64,000 nucleotides of DNA, taken from positions 1 through 64,000 of the forward strand of contig CAYPXY010000005.1 in the NCBI GenBank assembly GCA_964414815.1. Reading direction: 5' to 3'. Shown here in pieces: positions 31,201 to 39,730 of this stretch (within the stretch, counting starts at the first letter, position 1; each line of letters opens with the position of its first letter). The notes under the pieces were generated by a model. The model had not been told where the DNA came from, did no database searches, and worked only from the letters and a program-made list of their open reading frames with translations. The DNA comes from Mariniblastus sp964414815. Its GTDB lineage: Bacteria; Planctomycetota; Planctomycetia; Pirellulales; Pirellulaceae. Both the position numbers and the translations under genes were made by a program.

Positions 31201-32533
31201 TGACTGTCAGATTCTGGTTGAAGGAGGGCCTCATCTCTCGACCAGCCAGAATGAGTCGTTGGAGGAGTTGATCAGGACCTTCCGGCAACTTCCCGCCGTT
31301 CGATTTTCAGAGGTCCCGCTCAACTCGCCGATGAACGGTTCCAATCAAACGGTCTTTCCAGTCGTCGTTCGTCAGCAAAACGCCGCCGATCACACCTGGT
31401 TCTACGCCGTCAACGCCTCGCCGTGGCCCGTTCGTCTGAAGCTGAACAGCCAGATCAACTCCACGGACCTGGAATGGATTTCGGATCCACCGCCCTCATG
31501 GAAGGACCGCGATGGATCGACGACCACCTCGAATGTAACCGGTGCCAATGCCAGGACGCTGGAACTGGAACTCGAACCGCTCAGTCTGATTGCAGCGACC
31601 GTACCCTCATCGCGAACGATTGAGAGTTATGAGTTTGAGCTTCCCACCGATGCGGCCAATCGCCTGCGAAAACAAGTCTATGTGCTCCAGTCGAAACTAC
31701 AACGCGCCACGCAGGTTCCCGCGATACCGGTGCTGCAAAATCCTGATTTCGATGTCGATGGCCAACCTACCATCAGCGGCTGGCAGATGAGCAGCGGAAA
31801 CGAGGCTGCAATCAGTCTGGGCCAAGCCGATGCGTTCAATGGTTCGGGTTACCTGAAAATCAGAAATGAAGGTGCTGAGACCGCCTGGATTCGCAGCAAC
31901 GCGTTTTCCCTTACCCCGACGGGCAGGCTTTCCGTTTCCGTCTGGCTGCGCACCGAGAACCCGGCTCAGCAGCCGCCGCTTCGGATCTCCATCGAAGGTG
32001 CATCCGATGGGTCCGGCTACTACCGCTTTGGTGCGATTGGCGCATTGTCGCCCAACCCCCAATCGAACCAGATCACCCGTCAGTGGCAACGGTTTGCGGT
32101 TCACTTCGATGACCTTCCCATTGAAAGGCTTTCGAGCGTCCGCATCGGTCTGGATCTAATGGGGCAGGGTGAAGTGGAAGTCGATCATTTCGAAATCTTT
32201 GACCGTTGGTTTGATGAACGAGATTCCAAGGCGATCACACAACGTCTGGCAAGTTGTGGACCGCTGCTGGCCAATCCGATGACATTCGAGAGTTGCCGCG
32301 TTTTACTCAACAGCTATTGGCTACGATTTCTCGATGAACATTTTGAAGACCGTTCCGTCAATCAAATGGCGTCTCGGACTGCAGATCCTCCACCAACCGA
32401 CGCAGCCTCCGACAAACCGTCCGACACGAACAACGAAGATTCGACCACCCATTCGGCTGACGGCAGCGAGCCGAACCAGCGACCCTTGCTTCGTCGACTA
32501 CGTCGCAACGGAAATCGCGGCTCGCTGAATTAG
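28208..32533 (+). CDS. Very large secreted protein with glycosidase-like and carbohydrate-binding-like regions (1441 aa)
   Basis: A hydrophobic segment at about residues 25-45 (VCLCALMLVWSLLISQTHSQ) acts as signal peptide after a polar N-terminus. Residues 100-400 are beta-rich. From about 580 to 1050 the text resembles a TIM-barrel glycoside-hydrolase-like fold (DDWVTFYQGANRLVQHLKVN, GAFIVVGGEGSSLYPS, LLFRMFEREGLQLVPAIVP, HPSFTGLSIVARPDSYAA), similar in style to family-10-type glycosyl-hydrolase-like proteins. Around 1180-1350 a jelly-roll carbohydrate-binding-like module follows (NPDFDVDGQPTISGWQMSSG ... LRISIEGASDGSGYYRFG). The C-terminus is disordered and basic. Assignment to a named family is tentative. 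Its TAG stop overlaps the stop of lpxK on the other strand. Confidence 0.65.
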   Translation: MNGQGSPPLTRSNSFCAGLRAAQNVCLCALMLVWSLLISQTHSQTLQPLSTTQAELKTETSQPPVDPTNVGLQPNHNEQSPVERALQPDPNPQPPTAGASTNGLIAVPSSTSPDDSIRLRLSWGGEARQWTGRIRLTEGTFSNLQPLGLTADAAGSVIPIGDHIEIQHGSPTNYGGVDISVPCIEGAALQIELEDLNDSGIQIRETFLLSDLLHLSVTRELTANGSRFSISRVPGDKIPVRLARSHVILEPREPFEFHFHANRTEFASQTVNSRVRLQSCLTDSKGSSGGGMGAGGFNAVAGLGAGSSGTDVIKPFQFETDSNGSSLAQSIHFTAPAEEGVYLLTIELTTPWQQAAFKSRPTLTRQIQFVVLSPHAPRTDKTAAWKLLTTIDSTRESVEPQHSRVNSSLMNPVRRHQPVQTILGNPHRSPVSIGDQTMMELQPGGWQAIPIQVDQFDAPHRIEIEYLADQPAAIGISLLEANALGQIPNYGIDSGVLVPESLIAIHAASEERIKRLHRFHFWPQERLCYLLIANRSPKHPCTIGNIKLFAGPERLTDGAANGSAYEHGSSPSPAQAERRSFMAFCESGLFSKNMGARESLDEQTGQSFDDWVTFYQGANRLVQHLKVNQYTGAFIVVGGEGSSLYPSKVTGNSPRLDMGTFFSHGQDPVRKDVLELLFRMFEREGLQLVPAIVPTGPLPELEQALWEQQLREQHQGASRRTSIRPVHWNGSVSTRESASDRPIYNPLSESVQHLLTSMVDELAERYADHPSFTGLSIVARPDSYAALPGQQWGYDEETISRFWLEKTGREIESSDRNEVLRQLTGEHLEAWMNWRAQQMANGYRAMTTRLRERVPNARLFLSPVDLFRNEELNAAFTPSLHTSTDFKRQMLRVGWDAGQLAEIDGLTILKPKRIAYNHSLASNRIEIHLNNNRQMDEFFSQADSAGDLHINRISWAHFSQLQEMEPFRNQGGPLMRLQPFSPSDHWARQKFLNSLRANDCQILVEGGPHLSTSQNESLEELIRTFRQLPAVRFSEVPLNSPMNGSNQTVFPVVVRQQNAADHTWFYAVNASPWPVRLKLNSQINSTDLEWISDPPPSWKDRDGSTTTSNVTGANARTLELELEPLSLIAATVPSSRTIESYEFELPTDAANRLRKQVYVLQSKLQRATQVPAIPVLQNPDFDVDGQPTISGWQMSSGNEAAISLGQADAFNGSGYLKIRNEGAETAWIRSNAFSLTPTGRLSVSVWLRTENPAQQPPLRISIEGASDGSGYYRFGAIGALSPNPQSNQITRQWQRFAVHFDDLPIERLSSVRIGLDLMGQGEVEVDHFEIFDRWFDERDSKAITQRLASCGPLLANPMTFESCRVLLNSYWLRFLDEHFEDRSVNQMASRTADPPPTDAASDKPSDTNNEDSTTHSADGSEPNQRPLLRRLRRNGNRGSLN

Positions 32534-33645
32534 GCGAGAATCATCTGATCTACCAAATCAACCACCCCCTGTTCGTTGAACACAAACTTCGTATCGACTT
32601 GAAGCGCATACAAAGGCAACTCTCCGATGTGACTGGAGCTGACTTTCACCAAGTCCTTATGCGTACAGACGATGGCACGAGCGCCTGATTTCTGTGCTTC
32701 ATCTGCAATCTGTTCCAGTTCCGTTTGAGAGAAATGGTGATGGTCAGGAAATGGACGATGCTTGACGACGTTTACATTTAATTGACGAAGCGTCACGAGA
32801 AAATTGTGTGGATTGCCAATGGCGCAGAATGCAAATACCGGCACGTTTTTCAGTTCATCGAGCGAACACTCACCTTGGCCAGCCAGCAACCAACCCGATG
32901 GCTCGGTCTTCACGGCGGAAATGACGGCCTGCGGATTGTATTTTCTGATTTCATCAATCAGAGCCTGCTGTTCGGCAACCGCCACTTGCTCCGTCCGGGT
33001 CAGTACAATCGCGTCCGCGCGCCGCAAGCTCGATTTAGGTTCCCTTAGCAGACCACGCGGAAGAAGTCGGTTGTATCCAAACGGATTGGTGCAATCGATC
33101 AGTACAATGTCCAGATCGCGGTGCAACCGGCGATGCTGAAATCCGTCGTCGAGCACGGCAATCTGAGAACCCATTTCTTGAACCGCCCGTTGGACTCCAG
33201 CAAACCGATCCGCTGATTGGAGATGGGGCACTTCCGGCAAGCGGAATTCCAGCTCCATCGCTTCATCGTTTTTCCGCGAGGAACCTGATTCGTTTCGAGC
33301 ACCATAACCTCGACTGACGATGGCGACTTGTAAAGATCTTGAAACCAGCAATTTTGTAATATATATTACAAAAGGCGTTTTGCCCGTCCCGCCGGCCGTC
33401 AAGTTGCCGATTGAAATCACCGGGATGGGAGCGACGCGGATGATGGAGTTGCCAAGTTTTGATGAAGCCTTGTTCTGTAGTTGAATTTCAATTTGTTTTT
33501 CTGCACGATCAAATCGCGCATTGCGGATCGCGATGACCAGCCGATAAATGGGGGTCAGCACAGACAGGACACTACAGACCAGCCAAGCAACCACGCCTCG
33601 TTGCTCGCCACGGATCATTTTCAGAATCGATTCGGTATTGGCCAT
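32530..33645 (-). CDS. lpxK: Tetraacyldisaccharide 4'-kinase
   Basis: LpxK phosphorylates the 4' position of the lipid A disaccharide precursor at the inner membrane, using ATP. The Walker A motif GNLTAGGTGKTPF is at about residues 80-92 and the family hallmark LDDGFQHRRLHRDLDIVLID follows; RGYGARNESG and the QLNVNVVKHRPFPDHHHFS segment are also typical. One hydrophobic N-terminal helix (about 17-40) anchors it. I chose the ATG at 33645 (MANTESILK, 371 aa); a GTG at 33660 is possible. Its presence implies that this organism makes lipid A. No other lpx gene is nearby. Confidence 0.95.
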   Translation of the reverse strand: MANTESILKMIRGEQRGVVAWLVCSVLSVLTPIYRLVIAIRNARFDRAEKQIEIQLQNKASSKLGNSIIRVAPIPVISIGNLTAGGTGKTPFVIYITKLLVSRSLQVAIVSRGYGARNESGSSRKNDEAMELEFRLPEVPHLQSADRFAGVQRAVQEMGSQIAVLDDGFQHRRLHRDLDIVLIDCTNPFGYNRLLPRGLLREPKSSLRRADAIVLTRTEQVAVAEQQALIDEIRKYNPQAVISAVKTEPSGWLLAGQGECSLDELKNVPVFAFCAIGNPHNFLVTLRQLNVNVVKHRPFPDHHHFSQTELEQIADEAQKSGARAIVCTHKDLVKVSSSHIGELPLYALQVDTKFVFNEQGVVDLVDQMILA

Positions 33646-33668
33646 ACTGTCCGATGCCACTCAAATAG

Positions 33669-33944
33669 CTAACTTTTCCGGCTCGCTGAATCATCGAGGA
33701 CAACGGTTCTACATTTTGTCGTAGACGGCTTCAACAATTGAGAAATTTCTTTGTTGACGGCCATCACATATACTCCTATGGCAAGGATCCACTCGTTCAC
33801 ACGGTCCGAATCCGTAATCTGGGCTAACAACCTTAATATCGATTCTAATTCTACAATCAACTGGCTGGTGCGTCCATATTTTAATAACACTGATATTGCT
33901 GTCGGATGAATATGTTGATTAGCGATGGTAGTTGTGTTGCGCAA
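33669..33944 (-). CDS. Possible small hypothetical protein (91 aa)
   Basis: An open frame from a TTG start ends 23 bp before lpxK on the same strand. It is richer in A and T than its neighbours. Residues 20-70 (SQLIVELESILRLLAQITD ... WILAIGVYVMAVNKEIS) look like amphipathic helices, which is why I keep it, but there is no Shine-Dalgarno sequence and no family match. It may equally be non-coding spacer. The remainder of the gap (33945-34063) shows nothing. Confidence 0.25.
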   Translation of the reverse strand: MRNTTTIANQHIHPTAISVLLKYGRTSQLIVELESILRLLAQITDSDRVNEWILAIGVYVMAVNKEISQLLKPSTTKCRTVVLDDSASRKS

Positions 33945-34063
33945 CCCATCGACTCCATTGGCAACTACGATTAGGATGATGGAGCCAGGAATCCAGCTTC
34001 ATCACCCTTTCAGAGCCAACACGATCACTTCGTTGATCGCGCGCTCTTGTTTAGCCTCATCCC

Positions 34064-34813
34064 ATGGAAACACCCACGTCACCATCATCCGCCGAACCTT
34101 CCAGTGGTCCCCGCTGGACGCCTCTGACTCGCGATCAGCGACGCGTATTGGGCGTCCTGATTGAAAAATCGAAGACGACGCCCGACGTCTATCCGATGAC
34201 CATCAACGCCATCAAAAATGGCTGCAACCAGAAATCGAATCGCAGCCCCTTGATGGAACTGGAGGATCATCGGGTGGAAGAAATACTCTATGAACTGCGA
34301 CAGATCGGATGTGTGATTGAAGTCCATGCCAACGGCCGAGTTTCAAAATTCAAACATCAGGCCTACGACTGGCTGGGCGTTTCGAAAGAAGAGCTGAGCG
34401 TGATGACCGAGTTGCTGTTGCGGGGAGCTCAATCCATCGGTGACTTGCGGGCCCGATCGGCGCGCATGGAAAAATCGCTGGATTCGCTGGAAGCGTTACG
34501 GCCGATCCTCGCCAGTCTCAAGTCCAAAGAGCTGATTCTGGAACTGACCCCTGCCGGACGAGGGCAGGTCGTATCTCACAACCTCTATCAGCCCAACGAA
34601 CTTGAAAAAGTTCAGCGGCAATATGAATCCTTTGCGGAATCCGAAGAGGAAACCGATGAACCTGAAGATGACGACGAACCGACTCGACCCGTCGGGGCTT
34701 CTTCGGACCGGTCGGCAGAAGCATCCGGCTTGAGTCATCGCGTCGAAGCACTCGAAGCGATGGTGCAGCAGATACAGGATGAACTGAGCGAGTTGAGACG
34801 ATTGCTGGAATAG
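34064..34813 (+). CDS. YceH-family (DUF480) winged-helix protein
   Basis: A 249-aa cytoplasmic protein. The core MTPLTRDQRRVLGVLIEKSKTTPDVYPMT-type start (here TPLTRDQRRVLGVLIEK), the segment NAIKNGCNQKSNRSPLMEL and DWLGVSKEELSVMTELLLRGAQS...LRARSARM define the YceH family, which has two winged-helix domains. The C-terminal 60 residues are acidic (EEETDEPEDDDEPT) and end in a coiled coil (VEALEAMVQQIQDELSELRRL). The biochemical role of YceH proteins is not settled. It stands alone. Confidence 0.93.
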   Translation: METPTSPSSAEPSSGPRWTPLTRDQRRVLGVLIEKSKTTPDVYPMTINAIKNGCNQKSNRSPLMELEDHRVEEILYELRQIGCVIEVHANGRVSKFKHQAYDWLGVSKEELSVMTELLLRGAQSIGDLRARSARMEKSLDSLEALRPILASLKSKELILELTPAGRGQVVSHNLYQPNELEKVQRQYESFAESEEETDEPEDDDEPTRPVGASSDRSAEASGLSHRVEALEAMVQQIQDELSELRRLLE

Positions 34814-34865
34814 TCCAACCAGTCCAGCCCAAGAGTGTCACAAATCTCAATCAGTAGTTCGCAAT

Positions 34866-34915
34866 GACTTCTGACCTCTGACCTCCGTCCCAACCCCGAT
34901 TCTCCTGAAAACCCG
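34866..34915. repeat. Period-7 low-complexity tract
   Basis: Heptamers of the type TTCTGACC / CTCTGAC / CTCCGTC / CCAACCC run for about seven units in the 270-bp gap after the YceH gene. Imperfect, but the 7-base spacing of C-rich cores is clear. The rest of the gap shows no other element; the promoter of the next gene must lie there. Confidence 0.4.
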
Positions 34916-35083
34916 TACTTTCCGCTTGTCACGATTTATCGTTGTCTTGCTTTTGCAGTCCGGCAAATGTTGCAGAAAACAGGCTTTGAGTTGCTGAATT
35001 GAATGGCAGTCGTCGATTCAACCATTGATAGGTACTGAAAATCCAGTGGTCCGTCTGCATATCCCAAGAGATTCAAAAGACCC

Positions 35084-36862
35084 ATGACAATGAAAAGTCT
35101 ATTCCCGCTTTCTGCTGTTCTGTTTGCAACCCTGATCCTGAGTATGGGCGCGTCGAGCGCGCAGGATTTGTTCAACTTTTCGGACGATCCGGCACAACCG
35201 AAACAGGATCAACCTCAACGTGATTCGGGGATTGACGTCCTGGACCCGCTGCTTCAGGATGACCAGACTCCGGAAACTCAACGACGCCAGGATGATCCAG
35301 CACAGGATGATCAAGCGCCTCCAACGCGGCGCGATCCGCTGCTGGACGATGACGACGACTTGATCGTTCGTCCGCAAGGGCAACCATTTTCTCGGTCTCC
35401 CTATATGGGGCCTGGAGACCAGGAAGAGAAGCCTGGCCAGGTCGTTGTATTGAACGCAAAATTTGCAGGCTGGGAACAGGCCGGTCCTGGCGTCGGTGGA
35501 CGGCGGCTGTCCAATGAGCTGAGAGCCAACTGGATCATGGTTGACACCAATGGCCATTTCACCGGTCAAGTGGTGCCGACCCAAGGCGCCGAGCTGGAAG
35601 GAATGATCATTTACCTGATGCAGCAAGGGCGGCCGATCAAGGAGGCCAAAGTCAAGCCGACCGGTAGCTTTGATTTCTCCAACGTTGCGGAAGGTTCCTA
35701 CTCGTTGATCGGCTGGGGACCGAAAGCCTTTTTTGCATTCGGTTTGACCATTCTTGATTTCAACGAAGCCTACACCACCAACGTACGCAATTCCGTTCGC
35801 GTCCTGGCTTTCCAGAACCAAACCACCATCAACACGGATTGGATTCGGTACTATTCGCCGAAGGCCCAGTTTCGGGTTTACGGACGCTACGTGGAAGGTG
35901 AAGGCGAGGATAACCCGCAAAGCCTCTATGGAATCGAAGGGCTGAAGAATCATCTGCCTGCTGCCCAGCCCGCCACCTCGATCGACGCACGGCCTGTCAT
36001 TCGAACCGCATCGGGGGGAGTGCTGGGTCGGGTTCATCAGATGAACGCCTCATCGGGACGACCTGTTGATGTTCGCACGACTCGGGTACTGCTTCTACAG
36101 GAGGACGACGTCTACGCGGCAACCGATCTCGATAACTACGGGGTGTTTTACTTCCCCCACGTCCCCGTCGGTCAATACGGACTGCTGGCCGCTGGGATTG
36201 ATGGCGTCGGCTTGATCGGCATCGAAATCGTGGACAGTGATGGCCAAAATTTGATGAATGAACTAGGCGAGCTGAATCAGGCCAACCCACAACGAAGCGA
36301 ACCTTATCCATTTGACTTCACGATGGTCTCGACCGAAACCGTCGGCTGGCTCAACCACAACGCAGCCGAACTGGCGTATCGCCGCAACTTGCTGGCCCCG
36401 CGAAGACCCAGTCCCGATGAGCAAAACCGCACATGCCCAGGATGCGAAGGTTCGGGATGCCAACACTGCCAGGGAACCGGACTATGCACCTCGCGTTGCC
36501 AGTCCTTCGAAGATTGGGCCAATCAGTGCTGCAATCAACACGAAAAAACTCGCCTGGGCAGTGGTTACATCCTGAGCGAATTCTCCAAAGACCTTCGAGG
36601 CATGGTGAACCGGGGCGACCGCCTGTTCGAAAGTGCCTTTTACGGAAACAACGCCGACACTACACCGATGCACGGCAATGGCAATGGGTACAACGGCCAA
36701 GGATACGGCAACGATTATTTTGACCAAGGTTACAACGGCCAGGGCTACTACTACAATGGCCAAGGTTACAATGGCTACGGCCAGGGAAGCTACGATCAAG
36801 GTGGAAACGGACAGGGAAATTACGGAAACGGAACCCCCACCCCTGCGTATCCACAAAACTAG
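35084..36862 (+). CDS. Secreted protein with CxxCxGxG-type zinc motif and Tyr/Gly/Asn-rich tail (592 aa)
   Basis: A signal peptide (MTMKSLFPLSAVLFATLILSMG, cut near SSAQ at about 27) is followed by an acidic, Asp/Gln/Pro-rich stretch (30-110). Beta-rich domains follow (about 115-430) with carboxypeptidase-regulatory-like motifs (VKPTGSFDFSNVAEGSYSLIGWG, YGVFYFPHVPVGQYGLLA). A DnaJ-type cysteine cluster comes next at about 450-470 (CPGCEGSGCQHCQGTGLC, then CQ). The last 70 residues are a NGQGY-rich low-complexity tail (YNGQGYGNDYFDQGYNGQGY). A CxxCxGxG motif on an exported protein is unusual, since it normally belongs to cytoplasmic chaperones. Function unknown. A strong terminator follows. 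Confidence 0.75.
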   Translation: MTMKSLFPLSAVLFATLILSMGASSAQDLFNFSDDPAQPKQDQPQRDSGIDVLDPLLQDDQTPETQRRQDDPAQDDQAPPTRRDPLLDDDDDLIVRPQGQPFSRSPYMGPGDQEEKPGQVVVLNAKFAGWEQAGPGVGGRRLSNELRANWIMVDTNGHFTGQVVPTQGAELEGMIIYLMQQGRPIKEAKVKPTGSFDFSNVAEGSYSLIGWGPKAFFAFGLTILDFNEAYTTNVRNSVRVLAFQNQTTINTDWIRYYSPKAQFRVYGRYVEGEGEDNPQSLYGIEGLKNHLPAAQPATSIDARPVIRTASGGVLGRVHQMNASSGRPVDVRTTRVLLLQEDDVYAATDLDNYGVFYFPHVPVGQYGLLAAGIDGVGLIGIEIVDSDGQNLMNELGELNQANPQRSEPYPFDFTMVSTETVGWLNHNAAELAYRRNLLAPRRPSPDEQNRTCPGCEGSGCQHCQGTGLCTSRCQSFEDWANQCCNQHEKTRLGSGYILSEFSKDLRGMVNRGDRLFESAFYGNNADTTPMHGNGNGYNGQGYGNDYFDQGYNGQGYYYNGQGYNGYGQGSYDQGGNGQGNYGNGTPTPAYPQN

Positions 36863-36903
36863 TCTCGCATCGGTGCTGAGTCACTGAATTGGAAAAAAAA
36901 CAA

Positions 36904-36938
36904 GACCCGCTTCAGATACTGAAGCGGGTCTCTTTTTT
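36904..36938. terminator. Bidirectional rho-independent terminator
   Basis: A perfect 12-bp stem (GACCCGCTTCAG, loop ATA, CTGAAGCGGGTC) is followed by TCTTTTTT on the plus strand and preceded by an A-tract (GGAAAAAAAACAA), so it can stop transcription from both sides. It lies between the convergent genes ending at 36862 and 36964. Confidence 0.95.
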
Positions 36939-36963
36939 GACTCACGTATATCAGACCGTTCGA

Positions 36964-38637
36964 TCAGAACTCGCCATCTTCGAAATCACCTCCGCCCTGG
37001 AGGCTTTCGAAACCGACCTTGATCAGGCCCAGTAAACCGTCCTGAATTTCGAACCGGCCCCGATAGCCATTTTCAAGCGACTCGCTGGTCACCCGAATGC
37101 GATCACCACCGGTCTCGAGTAGCTTGCTGGCCATGTGTTTGACCATTCGGTCCGTCTCAAAGCGAGAGGCAAAATCCAGAATCTGACCGACGTGCAGATT
37201 GAACTGAAGCGGCAGGTTGGCTCCTTCGGAAGGTCCGGGGCCATCGATCGAATCCTTCAGCAAATCCATGGGGTTCGTACCGGAAGCAAAATAAGCGCCC
37301 TTCGAACCGATCCCGACGACTAACACCAATCGATTCCCTAACACTTCGGTCATTTTCTCATCGACATCGGGAATATCGACGACAATCTGATGGAACGTCA
37401 CATCCTTGTAGCTGCCTGCGTTCATTTCAATCTGAACTTCCGCTCCAATTTTCTCTTCGAGCAGCGGCAACAGTTCCTTGATCGCCGTTTCCAGTTCAGC
37501 TGGATTGGCCAGAGCGATGCCCGAAGCAAAATTGAGTTCCTGTTCGCCAATCTTCAGCACGGCTCCTGCATCAATCTTTCCGGATGCCGCTGTATCGAGC
37601 AGCAAGCCAGTCAAGCGGCTGACGGCTTTCTCGATGGTATCGATCTCTTCGTTGGTCAGGTCCTCGTCCTCCAGTTCTTCGCGAATCATTTGAGGAAATC
37701 GCTCGACAACCGATTTGAATTGTTCGATGTCTTCGGGAGCAAACCCTGAGAACACATGAGCCGTCATGGCGGCTCCCTCCTGCAGGAATCCTTTGAATTC
37801 TGATTCGCCCTCAAGACGGCTTGCATTCAATCGTCCGGCCAGCTCCGTACCTGCAGTGGCCACCATGTCGAGGTCAAAATAAAGTCGCTTGCCTTCCTTG
37901 TCGGCTTTCACTCCGATCAAGACCGACTCCATCTCATTGAGTGCCCGTTCCATCTGGCTGAAATTCATTTCCTGAAGATCGGCCTGAACGGAATCATCCT
38001 GGCCCATCATCTCCAGCTGACGTTCATAACCGTCGCGAACCGTGTCGATCCATTGATCGCGAAGGGCCTTGGGAATTCGGCTCCCAACCACCTTGGCGGC
38101 CAAATTGTATCGAGACGGAAGGTCTTCCAGAATCGAATGGACGTCTTCGGGAATTCGGCTCAGCAGCTCGCTATCCATCGCAATATAGGCCGCGTCACCG
38201 ACCTTTTTGATATTCAATTCCATCCCGTTTCGGAATGTGGCAACCGTGGTATCGCCGTCCTCATCGAGGTTGGCAAGCCCGGCGATCGTATCGAGCAAAT
38301 CATCGAGGTTGCTGACCGGGACGTAGGCCAACACGTCCGGCGTATCTCGGTCATCACGAAAAAAGAGAAACGCTCCGGCAGGTCGCTTGGTATCCACCCC
38401 TTTCGAATAGCCCTTGACAGCGCTTTGAGCGATGAACTTGAACTGAGGAAATCCGGATGCGTTGAGTACGTATTCGATCGTCGACAGTTGCTGATTGATG
38501 TCCGCAATCGAAATGACAATGGCGGGTTCTGGAGGGGCCGACTGAGCCGCCAGACGCTGCGAGGGCAAAACCATGGTCGCGACGGCCAACAAGCCGATCC
38601 ACATCGTTTTGCAAACATTTTGATAGATAAAATTCAC
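36964..38637 (-). CDS. Secreted protein of unknown function (about 557 aa)
   Basis: I place the start at the GTG at 38637 because GGGAG lies eight bases upstream of it (38646-38650); an ATG at 38661 has no such site. The N-terminus then reads MNFIYQNVCKTMWIGLLAVA..., a signal peptide ending RLAAQS. The protein is acidic, mostly alpha/beta, with repeated segments such as YVPVSNLDDLLDTIAGLAN and EDIEQFKSVVERFPQMIREEL. I recognise no catalytic motif. Similar proteins in planctomycetes are annotated hypothetical. It is transcribed towards the terminator at 36904 and stands alone. Confidence 0.75.
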   Translation of the reverse strand: MNFIYQNVCKTMWIGLLAVATMVLPSQRLAAQSAPPEPAIVISIADINQQLSTIEYVLNASGFPQFKFIAQSAVKGYSKGVDTKRPAGAFLFFRDDRDTPDVLAYVPVSNLDDLLDTIAGLANLDEDGDTTVATFRNGMELNIKKVGDAAYIAMDSELLSRIPEDVHSILEDLPSRYNLAAKVVGSRIPKALRDQWIDTVRDGYERQLEMMGQDDSVQADLQEMNFSQMERALNEMESVLIGVKADKEGKRLYFDLDMVATAGTELAGRLNASRLEGESEFKGFLQEGAAMTAHVFSGFAPEDIEQFKSVVERFPQMIREELEDEDLTNEEIDTIEKAVSRLTGLLLDTAASGKIDAGAVLKIGEQELNFASGIALANPAELETAIKELLPLLEEKIGAEVQIEMNAGSYKDVTFHQIVVDIPDVDEKMTEVLGNRLVLVVGIGSKGAYFASGTNPMDLLKDSIDGPGPSEGANLPLQFNLHVGQILDFASRFETDRMVKHMASKLLETGGDRIRVTSESLENGYRGRFEIQDGLLGLIKVGFESLQGGGDFEDGEF

Positions 38638-38829
38638 GTATACTTCTCCCGTTAAATCCAATGGTTTGATTCAATAGTTTGGAAACTGAATGCATGTAAC
38701 TTTCGCCGATATTGGCAGAAAAATCAAGCGTCCGGCATTTGCCAGCTTGATCGACGCGGCTGGAGCCAGGAAATACTCACATGAGTGCTGCCAGGTTTCG
38801 TTTTTAGTAGCTATTCACGGGAAATTCAC

Positions 38830-39084
38830 CGTTTAGCCGCAAGCCGTCGGGGGTGCCGCCAAAAATCACTGCCACACCGAAATTACTTTATCGGCAACCC
38901 CCAAAGGCGCGCGGTGCATCGGGTGGCCGGTATTTTATTGGCAGGCAGGTTGAATACAGAGACTGCATTCTACCGTCGCGCCTGCGCCGACCATTGCTCG
39001 ATCTATCAGCTTTAACCATGGGCCGACCAGCTTTTTATGATCGTTGCAAACCTTGGACGGTCGGCTTCGGCTTGCAGCTAAACG
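38830..39084 (-). mobile_element. MITE-like repeat, copy B (inverted)
   Basis: The reverse complement of copies A and C. Terminal repeats are CGTTTAGCCGCAAGCCG at 38830-38846 and its complement at 39068-39084 with one mismatch. The interior keeps the conserved core (CGTCGCGCCTGCGCCGAC on the plus strand) and the subterminal hairpin. A second half-site CGTTTAGCCGCAG lies at 39120-39132, next to the stop of the 39136 gene. It fills most of the 498-bp gap 38638-39135; the remaining 190 bp before it shows nothing else. Confidence 0.8.
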
Positions 39085-39135
39085 TCTTACCGCTTCGCAA
39101 CCGTTCACGACGAACCAAAGCGTTTAGCCGCAGCA

Positions 39136-39657
39136 TCACTTCTCGACGATTTCAATCTGGTGCGGCAACGACACCATGATTTGCGGAAGTTGGTTGTGCT
39201 CCGTGAGCAGCCCGCTGACCGCGATTTGCTTATTCCGATAGAGTTGCTCGATTCGCTTGGGAGAACTAGAGCCAAATTTCGGAAAGTCATCCTGATCGAT
39301 GACAACCTTGAAGCATTGGCGGGAGTCCTTGCCGAGATTCAGGATCGCTTTGTCATTCGCCTTGGTAATGAACACCGACTCCACCTTGCCGGTCACCAAG
39401 GCATCTTTGTAGAGCGACGATTTCAGGCCCGACACATCGTCAAACTGAATCGCTTTCTTTTCCTCCAGATCCTTCAGCTTGATTTTGTAGGGGACTTTGA
39501 ACATCTCCAGCTTCGCGCCTGGAACGGGTTTGCGAACCTCCGTCGCCTTGTTGTCAGAGTCGAATGAATCCTCGTCCCGCTGTTGGGCCATCAATACCAA
39601 CGGAAACCCGAGCAGGCAAATCAACGCAAACAAACTTGATAAGGAAAATGGCTTCAT
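39136..39657 (-). CDS. Small secreted hypothetical protein (173 aa)
   Basis: Chosen start is the ATG at 39657, giving a clean signal peptide (MKPFSLSSLFALICLLGFPL, cut after LMAQ). The mature protein (about 150 aa) has a beta-rich body with DLEEKKAIQFDDVSGLKSSLYKDALVTGKVESVFITKANDKAILNLGKD pattern in pieces resembling an OB-fold-like exported domain, which would fit small DNA-, sugar- or cofactor-binding modules, but I cannot name the family. The gene is on the same strand as, and 73 bp downstream of, the beta-CASP metallo-hydrolase, so they may be cotranscribed. Confidence 0.65.
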   Translation of the reverse strand: MKPFSLSSLFALICLLGFPLVLMAQQRDEDSFDSDNKATEVRKPVPGAKLEMFKVPYKIKLKDLEEKKAIQFDDVSGLKSSLYKDALVTGKVESVFITKANDKAILNLGKDSRQCFKVVIDQDDFPKFGSSSPKRIEQLYRNKQIAVSGLLTEHNQLPQIMVSLPHQIEIVEK

Positions 39658-39730
39658 GGATAGGATGAAAGAGCAATAACAAAACCGAACAAGAAATGTT
39701 TCAAACTTCCGAAATCGTCGAAGGTCGAAA

